Part shown: positions 16,200 to 24,709 of the stretch, in pieces | Layout of the letters: each line of letters opens with the position of its first letter | How positions within the stretch are numbered: the first letter of the stretch is position 1 | NCBI RefSeq assembly: GCF_019308285.1 | Contig: NZ_WWEM01000033.1 | Coordinates: forward strand, 269,676-333,675 | Direction: 5' to 3' | Origin: Flavobacterium quisquiliarum | Lineage (GTDB): Bacteria > Bacteroidota > Bacteroidia > Flavobacteriales > Flavobacteriaceae | DNA: 64,000 nucleotides | Made by a program: the position numbers and the translations under genes | Notes under the pieces: model-generated | The model's database searches: none | What the model was told of the DNA's origin: nothing | Seen by the model: the letters and a program-made list of their open reading frames with translations, nothing else

Positions 16200-16956
16200 T
16201 CGAAATTATTTCTTTATACTTCACAGCCAGTTCTCCTAAAAGAAATTCAGTGGATGTTTTATTTTTAGAATTCATTACAGCACAAAAACGCTCGTCTTCC
16301 ACCGCATACAATTTAAATTCGTTTATATTTTGTTCTGGTATTTTTAATTTTTGAATAAAATAACCCTCATCAAACAAATAACTCAATTTCGCAAAATTCT
16401 TTTCTTTTTTTTCTATTCCAACATTCGCTTTCAGCCGTTTTGTCCTGCCGTTTATTTTATTTATCAAAGGATCAAGTTGCATAGAACCACCTAAAAGCCC
16501 CAGTAATATAATTGGCTTAAAATCTCCTGCCGTTGCCAATTGTCTTTCGGCCTGCGTAAACTTTTTTTGACCATGCGGAACAATTCCTAAATTTTCAGCG
16601 GTGATATTAGTCTTTTCATTCACAATTACCTCATTCAATACCACTTCTTTTGGAATCATTCCTACTACAAATTTTTCTGAAGATTTCAAATCATCAGCAC
16701 TAATTCGTCGTTTAATGGCTTCTAAATTGACAGAAGAAAAAATCAAAATCTGCCCTTCTTTGACAGGTATCGAAAAATTACCATCGACACCTGAAACAGC
16801 AGTTGCCTGAGTATCATTATTAACAATATTTACTCCTTCAACGACGTTCGAAAGAGCAGTTATTTTACCATATAGTGGCTTCATTTCTGTCTGCCCAATA
16901 CTACTTTGAACAAAAAACAGAAAAAAAGCAGCTGATATGGTTTTATTTGTTTTCAC
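16186..16956 (-). CDS. Secreted CarboxypepD_reg-like protein, paralog with GTG start
   Basis: I prefer GTG at 16956 (MKTNKTISAAFFLFFVQSSIGQ, 256 residues) over the TTG six bases upstream. It gives a clean signal peptide and reproduces the 14-bp overlap of the neighbouring junction. The regulatory-like domain is followed by LGIVPHGQKKFTQAER and then a Lys-rich segment NGRTKRLKANVGIEKKEKNF. The last 25 or so residues (NSKNKTSTEFLLGELAVKYK and on) are almost identical to the paralog just upstream, which points to recent duplication or gene conversion. Confidence 0.8.
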   Translation of the reverse strand: MKTNKTISAAFFLFFVQSSIGQTEMKPLYGKITALSNVVEGVNIVNNDTQATAVSGVDGNFSIPVKEGQILIFSSVNLEAIKRRISADDLKSSEKFVVGMIPKEVVLNEVIVNEKTNITAENLGIVPHGQKKFTQAERQLATAGDFKPIILLGLLGGSMQLDPLINKINGRTKRLKANVGIEKKEKNFAKLSYLFDEGYFIQKLKIPEQNINEFKLYAVEDERFCAVMNSKNKTSTEFLLGELAVKYKEIISSENK

Positions 16957-17710
16957 TAGCAATTATCTCTTTATACTTCACAGCTAATTCTCCTAAAAGA
17001 AATTCAGTGGATGTTTTATTTTTAGAATTTAAAACTGCCGTAAACTTATCATTATCCACAGCATAATACTCAAAGCCTTTTACATATTCTGCTGGAATTT
17101 TCAATCGCTCAATAAAATGCTCTAAACTAAACATATTCTCCAAAAGCCTCATAAAGAACTCTTTTTTCTCTACCACAGCTTCTTTTTTCAGCATTGCCGT
17201 TCTTCCTGAGAAAAAATTCAGTAAAGGATCTGCAGAGATTGATCCACCAACCATTCCTCCTCCATTTGCCGTAGCATCTAATGCCGTTGCTGTTCTTAAT
17301 TTTCTTTCGGCAGCAGTATATTTTTTCTGACCTTCAGGAATTATCCCGAGACTTTCAGCATTAATATTATCATATCTTTTTATCACAACTTCTTGCAATT
17401 GATACATCACCATATTAAGCGTAACTGTAAAATTAATATTTGAAAAATCCTCTTGTTTCACCATAATTCTTTTTTCTTTAAAAGTTACCGAAGAAAAAAC
17501 AAGCACATCGTCTGCTTTAGCCATAATTGAAAATGATCCAGAGGCATCTGAAGTTACTGTTTCTTCTGTCTGCGCATTGATAACATAAACCCCATCGGCG
17601 TTTGAAACACTCGATACAATCTTACCATTTAAAACAGAACGATCCTGGGTTTGAGCTAAACAAGCCTGACCCGCAATAACAACTAAAAAACAAGTGATTT
17701 TCTGAAACAA
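16943..17710 (-). CDS. Secreted CarboxypepD_reg-like protein, first gene of the tandem run
   Basis: This 255-residue protein has a signal peptide (MFQKITCFLVVIAGQACLAQ) and a regulatory-like beta-sandwich (about 25-108; LNGKIVSSVSNADGVYVINA to LQEVVIKRYDN). The paralog motif LGIIPEGQKKYTAAERKLRT and the segment SADPLLNFFSGRTAMLKKEA follow. It shares its C-terminus with the next gene. As the 5'-most gene of five overlapping or closely spaced genes, it probably carries the promoter for the whole run down to DUF6702, and perhaps the M1 peptidase. Function unknown; export is clear. Confidence 0.8.
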   Translation of the reverse strand: MFQKITCFLVVIAGQACLAQTQDRSVLNGKIVSSVSNADGVYVINAQTEETVTSDASGSFSIMAKADDVLVFSSVTFKEKRIMVKQEDFSNINFTVTLNMVMYQLQEVVIKRYDNINAESLGIIPEGQKKYTAAERKLRTATALDATANGGGMVGGSISADPLLNFFSGRTAMLKKEAVVEKKEFFMRLLENMFSLEHFIERLKIPAEYVKGFEYYAVDNDKFTAVLNSKNKTSTEFLLGELAVKYKEIIASENK

Positions 17711-17873
17711 AATGAAATAAATTAAAAATATTCTTAAAACGGTAAAAATATCTTAATCTCATCCAAATTTAATACTAATGAGTTGGTAAAAATATGTTAA
17801 TTAAAATCTTAAAAAAATACGCCAAGAAAGAGTTTTTAATACCTTTATCGAACAAATTTTGAGTCAAAAAATC

Positions 17874-18581
17874 ATGAAAAGCATTATTATTGCAAGCACC
17901 TCTACCTTGCACGGAGGAAAATATCTAGAATATCTTTTACCAACTTTAAAATCGCATTTTAAGAACTGTAAAACCATATTATTTATTCCTTATGCACGTC
18001 CAAGTGGCATATCACATGATGAATATACACAAAAAGCAAAAGAAGCTTTTTCATCAATCAACATAGAAGTAAAAGGGATTCATGAATTTGAAAATCCGCA
18101 AGATGCTGTAAAAAATGCAGAAGGAATTTTTACCGGCGGAGGCAACACTTTTTTATTGGTCACACAGCTTTATAAAAACAACGTCATGCAATTACTTTCC
18201 GAAACAGTAAAAAACGGAACTCCTTATTTAGGATCAAGCGCAGGAAGTAACATCTGTGGTTTATCAATGCAGACCACAAACGACATGCCTATAATTTACC
18301 CTCCAAGTTTCCAGACATTAGGATTAATTCCTTTCAATTTAAATCCGCATTATTTAGATGCCGATTTACAATCTAAACACATGGGAGAAACGCGCGAAAC
18401 AAGAATTAAAGAATTTCATGCATTCAATGCCATTCCTGTTTTAGGATTAAGAGAAGGAAGCTGGCTTGACGTAAAAGGAGACAAAATCATTTTAAAAGGA
18501 GATTTATCTGCAAGATTATTTAAACAAAATCAAGAGGCTATAGAATTAAACCCAGAAAGCGACTTAAGCAATCTGAACTAA
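17874..18581 (+). CDS. pepE: Dipeptidase E (peptidase family S51)
   Basis: ATG 17874 gives 235 residues, close to the usual 229-240 for PepE; an upstream TTG would add only five. Dipeptidase E cleaves Asp-X dipeptides. The serine nucleophile lies in GSSAGSN (Ser122). The downstream aspartate (TTNDMPI) and histidine (NPHYLD) complete the triad known from the Salmonella enzyme. GIFTGGGNTFLL is another family marker. It is cytoplasmic, with no signal peptide. It stands divergent from the CarboxypepD_reg run and convergent with the tRNA-Gly genes. Confidence 0.93.
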   Translation: MKSIIIASTSTLHGGKYLEYLLPTLKSHFKNCKTILFIPYARPSGISHDEYTQKAKEAFSSINIEVKGIHEFENPQDAVKNAEGIFTGGGNTFLLVTQLYKNNVMQLLSETVKNGTPYLGSSAGSNICGLSMQTTNDMPIIYPPSFQTLGLIPFNLNPHYLDADLQSKHMGETRETRIKEFHAFNAIPVLGLREGSWLDVKGDKIILKGDLSARLFKQNQEAIELNPESDLSNLN

Positions 18582-18586
18582 TTTTA

Positions 18587-18664
18587 AACCATATAAGTCA
18601 TATAAGTTCTTTAAAAAATTAAGCTTCAACCAAAACTTAATTTACTTATATAACTTATATGGTT
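18587..18664. repeat. Long imperfect inverted repeat between pepE and tRNA-Gly
   Basis: Arms of 20 bp (18587-18606 and 18645-18664, one mismatch) start with AACCATATAAGT. An inner AAATTAAG/CTTAATTT pair extends the stem. The left-arm sequence recurs as ACCATATAAGTGATATAAGT at 29946. It may serve as a transcription barrier between convergent units. Confidence 0.65.
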
Positions 18665-18681
18665 CAAAAAAGAATAAAAAC

Positions 18682-18707
18682 AAAAAAACCTCAAACAATG
18701 TTTGAGG
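18682..18707 (-). terminator. Terminator of the tRNA-Gly transcript
   Basis: The stem CCTCAAAC/GTTTGAGG with loop AAT is followed on the minus strand by T7. It lies just downstream of the 3' end of the first tRNA-Gly. Confidence 0.8.
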
Positions 18708-18716
18708 CTTTTGAAG

Positions 18717-18789
<73 letters not shown>

Positions 18790-18801
18790 ATTAACAGGGT
18801 G

Positions 18802-18809
18802 CAAATATA
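18802..18809 (-). promoter_or_regulatory. -7 promoter box TATATTTG of tRNA-Gly copy 1
   Basis: The minus-strand match to TAnnTTTG lies 12 bp from the tRNA 5' end. The sequence TATATTTGC is shared with copy 2. Confidence 0.6.
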
Positions 18810-18895
18810 AATAATTTTTTATTATTAAAAAATAAAAATCAAAAAATATTTATTTTTGACAAAGAAATCAAAACTTATTTATTTAGATTTCTTAG

Positions 18896-18968
<73 letters not shown>

Positions 18969-18978
18969 ATTGGTGGTG

Positions 18979-18986
18979 CAAATATA
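18979..18986 (-). promoter_or_regulatory. -7 promoter box TATATTTG of tRNA-Gly copy 2
   Basis: TATATTTGC on the minus strand, 10 bp upstream of the tRNA. A TTTTG sequence about 20 bp further upstream can serve as the -33 element. Confidence 0.6.
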
Positions 18987-19103
18987 AAAAGAAAGTTCAG
19001 TTCAAAACAAGCTTTTGGGCAAAAAAAATCAATAAAAAACAACATTTTTTTATAACTAATTTAAAATTAAAAAGTTATAAATTCGCTATTTTTAAAAAAA
19101 ATC

Positions 19104-19541
19104 ATGATTACAATTAAAGAAATCCCATCCAAAGAAACTTATGCCGTTCGTCAACCTGTTTTAAGAAAAGGAAAACCAATAGAGAGCTGTATCTTTGATG
19201 GAGATGATCTAGAAACGACGCATCATTACGGGTTATTTGATAATAAAAATTTAATAGGAATTATTTCGTTATTCAAAAAAATCAATCCTATATTTGCCGA
19301 GCGAAATCAAGCACAAATTCGAGGAATGGCAGTTTTAGAAACCCACCAGAAAAAAGGATTTGGAGAAGCTTTGGTCAAACATTGTGAAACCTACTGCAAT
19401 GAAAACAAAGTTGATTTGATTTGGTTTAATGCCAGAACAGCAGCTGTTGGCTTTTATCAAAAAATGAATTACCAGCCCCAAGGTGATGCTTTTGATATTA
19501 AAGACGTTGGCGAACATTATTTGATGTTTAAAAGATTATAA
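19104..19541 (+). CDS. GNAT family N-acetyltransferase
   Basis: This 145-residue protein has the GNAT fold. The acetyl-CoA pyrophosphate loop appears as MAVLETHQKKGFGEALVKHC (motif A, about residues 75-94; R/QxxGxG/A form QKKGFG). Motif B is VDLIWFNARTAAVGFYQKMNY (quoted in part: FNARTAAVGFYQKMNY), the usual end of small acetyltransferases such as ElaA-like proteins. The substrate cannot be told. It ends 2 bp before the L,D-transpeptidase gene and is probably co-transcribed with it. Confidence 0.9.
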   Translation: MITIKEIPSKETYAVRQPVLRKGKPIESCIFDGDDLETTHHYGLFDNKNLIGIISLFKKINPIFAERNQAQIRGMAVLETHQKKGFGEALVKHCETYCNENKVDLIWFNARTAAVGFYQKMNYQPQGDAFDIKDVGEHYLMFKRL

Positions 19542-19543
19542 TT

Positions 19544-21127
19544 ATGAAGAAACTTTACTCTTTAGCAGTAATATGCATTTTTGTGAGTTGCAAAAAAGAA
19601 ACTCCAAAACCTACTCCTGTCATCAAAAAACCGGTGCCAGCAATCATACTTACTGACGAAAGGAAAGTTGAAATAGATACTGCCGCAATTGGCACTTTTA
19701 AAAGCGAGACGCTGAAACAATTTTATATCGCTTCAGAAAACCAAACAGTTTGGGGAAATCTTGCAAAAAGAAAATACGTTTTAGCTCAATTAGAAAATTC
19801 AGATAAATTGGGTTTAAATCCTGAAGACTATAAAGCTTCTCAATTGAAGAAATTCGAAAGTAAAATCAGCAAGCTGAGCGATAAAGATTTAGCCACTTAT
19901 GACATATTATTAACCTATAATTTTGAAAAGTATCTAAGTCATTTATATAAAGGAAAGCTAGATCCTAAAAAACTTTATAACAATTGGGACTTGGAAGAAA
20001 AAACATTTGATGTAAATAATGTTTTGATTAAAGCGTTCAACAAAGACAAATTAGACAGTATTGTTGACAACATTCAGCCAAAAACACAAACTTATAAGCA
20101 ATTATTAAAAGCCCTAGAGATTATCAATACCTTTCCAGATGATAACATAAATAGTATTGAAGGTGTAGAGAAAATAGTTTTAAATGATACGAATTCAGCT
20201 TTAATAAATATCAAGAAAAGACTTTTGTATTGGAATGATCTATCAGGAAAAGATAGCCTTACAAAGATATACAACCAAAAAACTTTTGAAGCCGTGAAAA
20301 GGTTTCAGGAGAGACACGGACTTGCTTCTGATGGAGTTATCGGTGTTGGAACAATTAAAGCTTTAAATTTTTCAAAGGAAAAAAGAAAAGAGCAGATTAT
20401 AGCCAATTTAGAGCGATGGAGATGGTATACAAGCGAATTAGCCGAAAACTATTTCATTATAAACATTCCAGATTATAGTCTAAATGTTGTTGAAAGCCAA
20501 GACACTACTTTGGTTCGAAATGTTGTGGTTGGAACCAGCAAAAGGAGAACTCCTGTGATTACTTCTTTTTTGAAAACCGTTGTTTTTAATCCGACTTGGA
20601 CAGTTCCACCAACAATTTTAAAAGAAGATGTTGTTCCCGCAATGAAACGAAACCGAAATTATCTGGCTAAGAAAAACATCACTATTTATGATACTTCGGG
20701 AAATGTTGTTGATCCAATTGCTTGGAACGAAAACAAACCCAATAATTACCGTTATGTACAAAGCCCTGGATATTCTAATTCATTAGGACTTATGAAAATC
20801 TTATTTCCAAACCATCATAGCGTTTACCTTCATGACACTAATCATCGTAATATTTTTGGACGTAATAATCGCTCGATGAGTTCAGGATGTGTTCGTGTTG
20901 AAAATCCGCTTGAATTAGCGCAGCATATATTGGATGTTGATGGAAACTGGCCTCAAGACAGAATCGACACTATTATTGCATCTAAAAAGACGATGAGTTT
21001 CAAAATCACAAAGAAATACTCTTTGTATCAATGGTATTGGACTGCTTGGAGCAAAAAAAATCAGCTCCTGTTCAGAGCTGATATTTATAATTTAGATTCG
21101 GATTTATATGCTAAATTAAGAAATTAG
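19544..21127 (+). CDS. L,D-transpeptidase with peptidoglycan-binding domain, lipoprotein
   Basis: This 527-residue lipoprotein (MKKLYSLAVICIFVSC, lipobox Cys16) is of the YcbB/LdtD class. Residues about 50-230 form the scaffold region. A PG_binding_1 domain follows (about 240-275, YNQKTFEAVKRFQERHGL, GVIGVGTIKALN). The YkuD catalytic domain (about 300-480) has YLHDTNHRNIF and SMSSGCVRVENP, with the nucleophile Cys449. It makes 3-3 cross-links or attaches proteins to peptidoglycan. It follows a GNAT gene by 2 bp. Its 3' end overlaps the convergent second transpeptidase by 12 bp. Confidence 0.93.
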   Translation: MKKLYSLAVICIFVSCKKETPKPTPVIKKPVPAIILTDERKVEIDTAAIGTFKSETLKQFYIASENQTVWGNLAKRKYVLAQLENSDKLGLNPEDYKASQLKKFESKISKLSDKDLATYDILLTYNFEKYLSHLYKGKLDPKKLYNNWDLEEKTFDVNNVLIKAFNKDKLDSIVDNIQPKTQTYKQLLKALEIINTFPDDNINSIEGVEKIVLNDTNSALINIKKRLLYWNDLSGKDSLTKIYNQKTFEAVKRFQERHGLASDGVIGVGTIKALNFSKEKRKEQIIANLERWRWYTSELAENYFIINIPDYSLNVVESQDTTLVRNVVVGTSKRRTPVITSFLKTVVFNPTWTVPPTILKEDVVPAMKRNRNYLAKKNITIYDTSGNVVDPIAWNENKPNNYRYVQSPGYSNSLGLMKILFPNHHSVYLHDTNHRNIFGRNNRSMSSGCVRVENPLELAQHILDVDGNWPQDRIDTIIASKKTMSFKITKKYSLYQWYWTAWSKKNQLLFRADIYNLDSDLYAKLRN

Positions 21128-21841
21128 CTTTTCCTCCATTGAGAAACTTCTTGATGGATGATAAATATATAAACACGATTTATCTTTTATTACTTCGATA
21201 ATCTCATCAGTTAATTCAACTGGAACTGCAGGACAGCCTTGGCTTCTGCCTAATCTTTTATGATCTCTGATAAAAGACTCAGAAACATAATCTGCACCAT
21301 GCATTACAACACCTCTTTGACGTGCATTGTCATTTACACCATCTTCTAATCCATCTAAACGTAATGAAGCACCATGTTTTCCTTGATAGATTTCGCCTGT
21401 AGCATAAAAACCTAAACTGCTTTTAAATGAAGAATTCAGATTTGAAAATGCCGTAGCAAATTCTTCTCCTGTATTTCTTCCATGCGCCACAAGAGAATTA
21501 AACAAAATAGTGTTGGTTGTTAAATCAATCACCCACAAACGTTTTGTGTTTGATGATAAACTGAAATCAATAAGAGTCAAAATGTTCTTCTTAATAACTC
21601 CTTTTTCTTTCAACAAATAAAATCCCTTTAAAGCTTCCGTAAAAGTTTTAAATTCTGGCATTTTAAAATTGTTTGAATTTAGGGCATTGTAAACGCTTTC
21701 AATTTTGGAATCAACTGTTACTTTTTCAACTTTAGCAATCGATTTTACAGTAGCGTTCTTTTTAAGATCTGTAGTGTTTTTTGAATCTTTTCCAAAAGAC
21801 AATAGCAAAAACACAAATAGCGGATAAATTTTGTAAATCAT
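21116..21841 (-). CDS. Murein L,D-transpeptidase catalytic domain protein (YkuD_2 type)
   Basis: This 241-residue exported protein has a signal peptide (MIYKIYPLFVFLLLSFG) and a C-terminal catalytic domain of the YkuD_2 type. GRNTGEEFATAFSN and GVVMHGADYVS supply the His, and LGRSQGCPAVP holds Cys203. In this family the usual SxGCxR becomes SxGCPAV, as seen here. It probably acts on periplasmic peptidoglycan. Its stop lies inside the convergent LdtD-like gene (12-bp overlap), with no room for a terminator between them. Two different murein transpeptidases thus sit tail to tail. Confidence 0.9.
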   Translation of the reverse strand: MIYKIYPLFVFLLLSFGKDSKNTTDLKKNATVKSIAKVEKVTVDSKIESVYNALNSNNFKMPEFKTFTEALKGFYLLKEKGVIKKNILTLIDFSLSSNTKRLWVIDLTTNTILFNSLVAHGRNTGEEFATAFSNLNSSFKSSLGFYATGEIYQGKHGASLRLDGLEDGVNDNARQRGVVMHGADYVSESFIRDHKRLGRSQGCPAVPVELTDEIIEVIKDKSCLYIYHPSRSFSMEEKLIS

Positions 21842-22138
21842 TGAATTTCTTTAGGTTAAACAAAAATTTGGGTAAGACAAAAGTATAAAAAATTCATTCC
21901 TTGCAAAATACAACCCTGATTTTCAGGCCTTTTTTGTTTAAACTTTAACATAATTAACATAAAAATGTTATTTCTGTAAGATTTTTTCTTATGCTAAAAA
22001 ACATAACATTTTAGCTGATTTTCTTAAAAAAACATCAAAAAAGTGGAAATCTTGAAACAAAAACTGTAACAAGTGAAAGAAAATGTAGTCTATTCTTTCT
22101 AAATTAAGAGAGTTTCCACTATTTCGGGTCAAAAATCG
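21842..22138. other. Divergent intergenic region
   Basis: It lies between the YkuD_2 and DUF5916 genes. The only structure I see is an inverted repeat AAAATGTTAT (21962-21971)/ATAACATTTT (22003-22012). There is no clear TAnnTTTG box. Confidence 0.35.
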
Positions 22139-24568
22139 ATGAAAAAAACATTTCTATTTTGTTTTCTATTTGCTGCTTTGTGTAGCTACAGCCAAAAAAA
22201 AGCACTTAAGGCTCAGGTAACTTCACAATATATTTCTGTTGACGGAAACCTAAATGAACCGGCTTGGGAAAATGCATCGATTGCATCAGATTTTGTAATG
22301 CTGGAGCCAGATAACGGAAAACCTATACCCCACGAAAAGAAAACAGAAGTTAAAATACTATATGATAATGACGCCATTTATATTGGCGCTATGATGTATG
22401 ATAATGAACCTTCTAAAATTTTAAAAGAAATTTCGCAGCGAGACAACTTCGGAACAGCAGACCTTTTTGGCGTTTTTATAAATGGCTTTAATGACGGACA
22501 ACAAGACTTTATGTTTTATGTTTCAGCAGCAGATGTACAGGGCGATTGTATAATGACCGATGCAAATGGTGAAGATTATTCCTGGGATGCCGTTTGGATC
22601 AGTAAAGCTTCTATAAAAGAAAACGGATGGGTAGTCGAAATTAAAATACCTTATTCTGCTTTGCGTTTTTCAGCAGAAAACAAACAAACTTGGGGAATCA
22701 ACTTTTTCAGAGATATAAAAAGAGACCGTTTTAAGTATACTTGGAATTTTGTAGATAGAAAAATAGGCACTTTTACGCAACAGGCTGGAACTTTGGAAGG
22801 AATTGAAAACATTAAACCTCCTACTCGATTGTTTTTTATGCCTTACGCCTCTTATTATTTGAATGCGGCAGACGGACAAAAAACGTACGGAACCATGAAA
22901 GGTGGCATGGATATTAAATACGGAATTAATGACGCTTTTACTGTCGATGCGATTTTAATTCCTGATTTTGGGCAGACAAAATACGACGATCAAATTTTAA
23001 ATCTAGGCCCGTTTGAACAGCAATTCAATGAAAACAGAGCCTTTTTTACTGAAGGAACAGATTTATTTAGCAAAGGAAATATCTTTTACTCCAGAAGAAT
23101 TGGCGGCATACCATCAACAGAACCTGAACTTAATGAAAATGAAGAGATAACAGAATTTCCAGCAAGTGTAAACCTTGTAAACGCGCTTAAAGTTTCAGGA
23201 AGAACTAAAAATGGATTGGGAATAGGAGTCTTAAATGCCGTTACCGAAAAAACTTTTGCTACTATAAAAGATACTATTACAGGAGAAACTAGACGTGAAG
23301 TTGTAGAACCTTTGACTAATTATAATGTATTGGTTTTAGATCAGCGCTTTCGCAAAAATTCCTCTGTAACCTTTATTAATACAAACGTAACCCGAAATGG
23401 TCATTTTAGAGATGCCAATGTTACAGGTTTGGCTTGGAATTTAAATACAAAAGCCAACACTTATAGTTTGTTTGGAAATGTAAAATACAGTCAGATTAAT
23501 GATATTGAAGACAAAAACGGCGTTTATTCTACAGTAAGTTTTGCAGAAACAAGCGGTAATTATCGCTATAGTGTTGGCACCGATTATGTCAGCAAAGGTT
23601 ATGACCCTAACGACCTTGGCATAAACTTTTACACCAATTATTATAATTTTTATGGAAATGCCAATTACAGAATTTTAAACCCAACTAAAAAATTCAACAC
23701 TTTCAGAATCAATTATAATATGTATACCGAATTCAATAAAGAATCCGGAAAACTACAGGATAACAGTATCAATGCTAATCTTAATTTAACTACTGTAAAA
23801 AACAATTATTACGGAACCGGAATTACTTTTTATCCGCTTGAAATTTACGATTATTATGAACCGAGATCCGAAGGAAGATATGTTGGAATTCCGAGAAGAA
23901 TAGAAACTTGGGGAAGCATTTCTACCAACTACAACCATAAATTTGCCATCGATTTAAACGGAACTTTTAATATTTTTGACGAATCCGAAAGAATCACTTA
24001 TGGCTTTGATATTGGCCCAAGATACCGTTTCAGCGATAAATTATTATTTACTTATTTCTTTAGTTATTTAAGAAAAAACAATAACAAAGGTTATATTGAC
24101 CAAATCGATGATGACAATAATGAAACCACTCCAAACCAAATCATCTTTGCTAACCGAAATGTTATTACATATTCTAATACTTTAGGCGGAAAATATGCTG
24201 TAAACAGCGCTATTACGATTAATCTTGCGGTTCGTCAATATTGGTCTTATGCGGATAATAAAGACATTTTAATTTTAGAACCAAACGGAGATTTAGACCC
24301 TTATCCACAATATACCACGAACAAAAACTCAAGCTTTTATTCCTGGAATACCGATTTGTCTTTTTCATGGTGGTTCGCGCCTGGAAGTCAACTTTCTGCT
24401 TTGTATCGAAATAATGCTTCCAATTTCGAACGAATTATCGATAAAGATTTCAGACACAATGTTTCAGGACTTCTTAATAATGATGCTTTAAAACACATTT
24501 TTTCTGTAAGCGTAAAATATTTTATTGACTATAATGCTGTCAAAAATAAAGTCAGAAAGAGAGCTTAG
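22139..24568 (+). CDS. DUF5916 outer-membrane protein with CBM9-like N-terminal domain
   Basis: This 809-residue exported protein has a signal peptide (MKKTFLFCFLFAALCSYSQ). Residues about 25-220 form a CBM9-like beta-sandwich (ISVDGNLNEPAWENA, VKILYDNDAIYIGAMMYD). The rest is the DUF5916 region, which reads as a large transmembrane beta-barrel (FNENRAFFTEGTDLF, and aromatic/polar alternation to VSVKYFIDYN). Members are sometimes called hydrolases without proof. It could bind or import a glycan or other envelope ligand. It is a single gene with an AT-rich 3' flank and no neighbour that fixes a substrate. Confidence 0.85.
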   Translation: MKKTFLFCFLFAALCSYSQKKALKAQVTSQYISVDGNLNEPAWENASIASDFVMLEPDNGKPIPHEKKTEVKILYDNDAIYIGAMMYDNEPSKILKEISQRDNFGTADLFGVFINGFNDGQQDFMFYVSAADVQGDCIMTDANGEDYSWDAVWISKASIKENGWVVEIKIPYSALRFSAENKQTWGINFFRDIKRDRFKYTWNFVDRKIGTFTQQAGTLEGIENIKPPTRLFFMPYASYYLNAADGQKTYGTMKGGMDIKYGINDAFTVDAILIPDFGQTKYDDQILNLGPFEQQFNENRAFFTEGTDLFSKGNIFYSRRIGGIPSTEPELNENEEITEFPASVNLVNALKVSGRTKNGLGIGVLNAVTEKTFATIKDTITGETRREVVEPLTNYNVLVLDQRFRKNSSVTFINTNVTRNGHFRDANVTGLAWNLNTKANTYSLFGNVKYSQINDIEDKNGVYSTVSFAETSGNYRYSVGTDYVSKGYDPNDLGINFYTNYYNFYGNANYRILNPTKKFNTFRINYNMYTEFNKESGKLQDNSINANLNLTTVKNNYYGTGITFYPLEIYDYYEPRSEGRYVGIPRRIETWGSISTNYNHKFAIDLNGTFNIFDESERITYGFDIGPRYRFSDKLLFTYFFSYLRKNNNKGYIDQIDDDNNETTPNQIIFANRNVITYSNTLGGKYAVNSAITINLAVRQYWSYADNKDILILEPNGDLDPYPQYTTNKNSSFYSWNTDLSFSWWFAPGSQLSALYRNNASNFERIIDKDFRHNVSGLLNNDALKHIFSVSVKYFIDYNAVKNKVRKRA

Positions 24569-24684
24569 CGTGAATTAATTTTAAAAAATAAAGACTTCTT
24601 TAATTAAATTAATATTTTTTATCTGAGTTCATTTTATTAAATATAAATGTCGTTATGCTTTCTCTTCAAAGTTTAGAAATGACT

Positions 24685-24692
24685 TATCTTTG
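24685..24692 (+). promoter_or_regulatory. -7 promoter box TATCTTTG of gpmI
   Basis: A full match to TAnnTTTG, 17 bp upstream of the gpmI ATG. Confidence 0.6.
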
Positions 24693-24709
24693 TAGAAAAC
24701 AAAAATATA

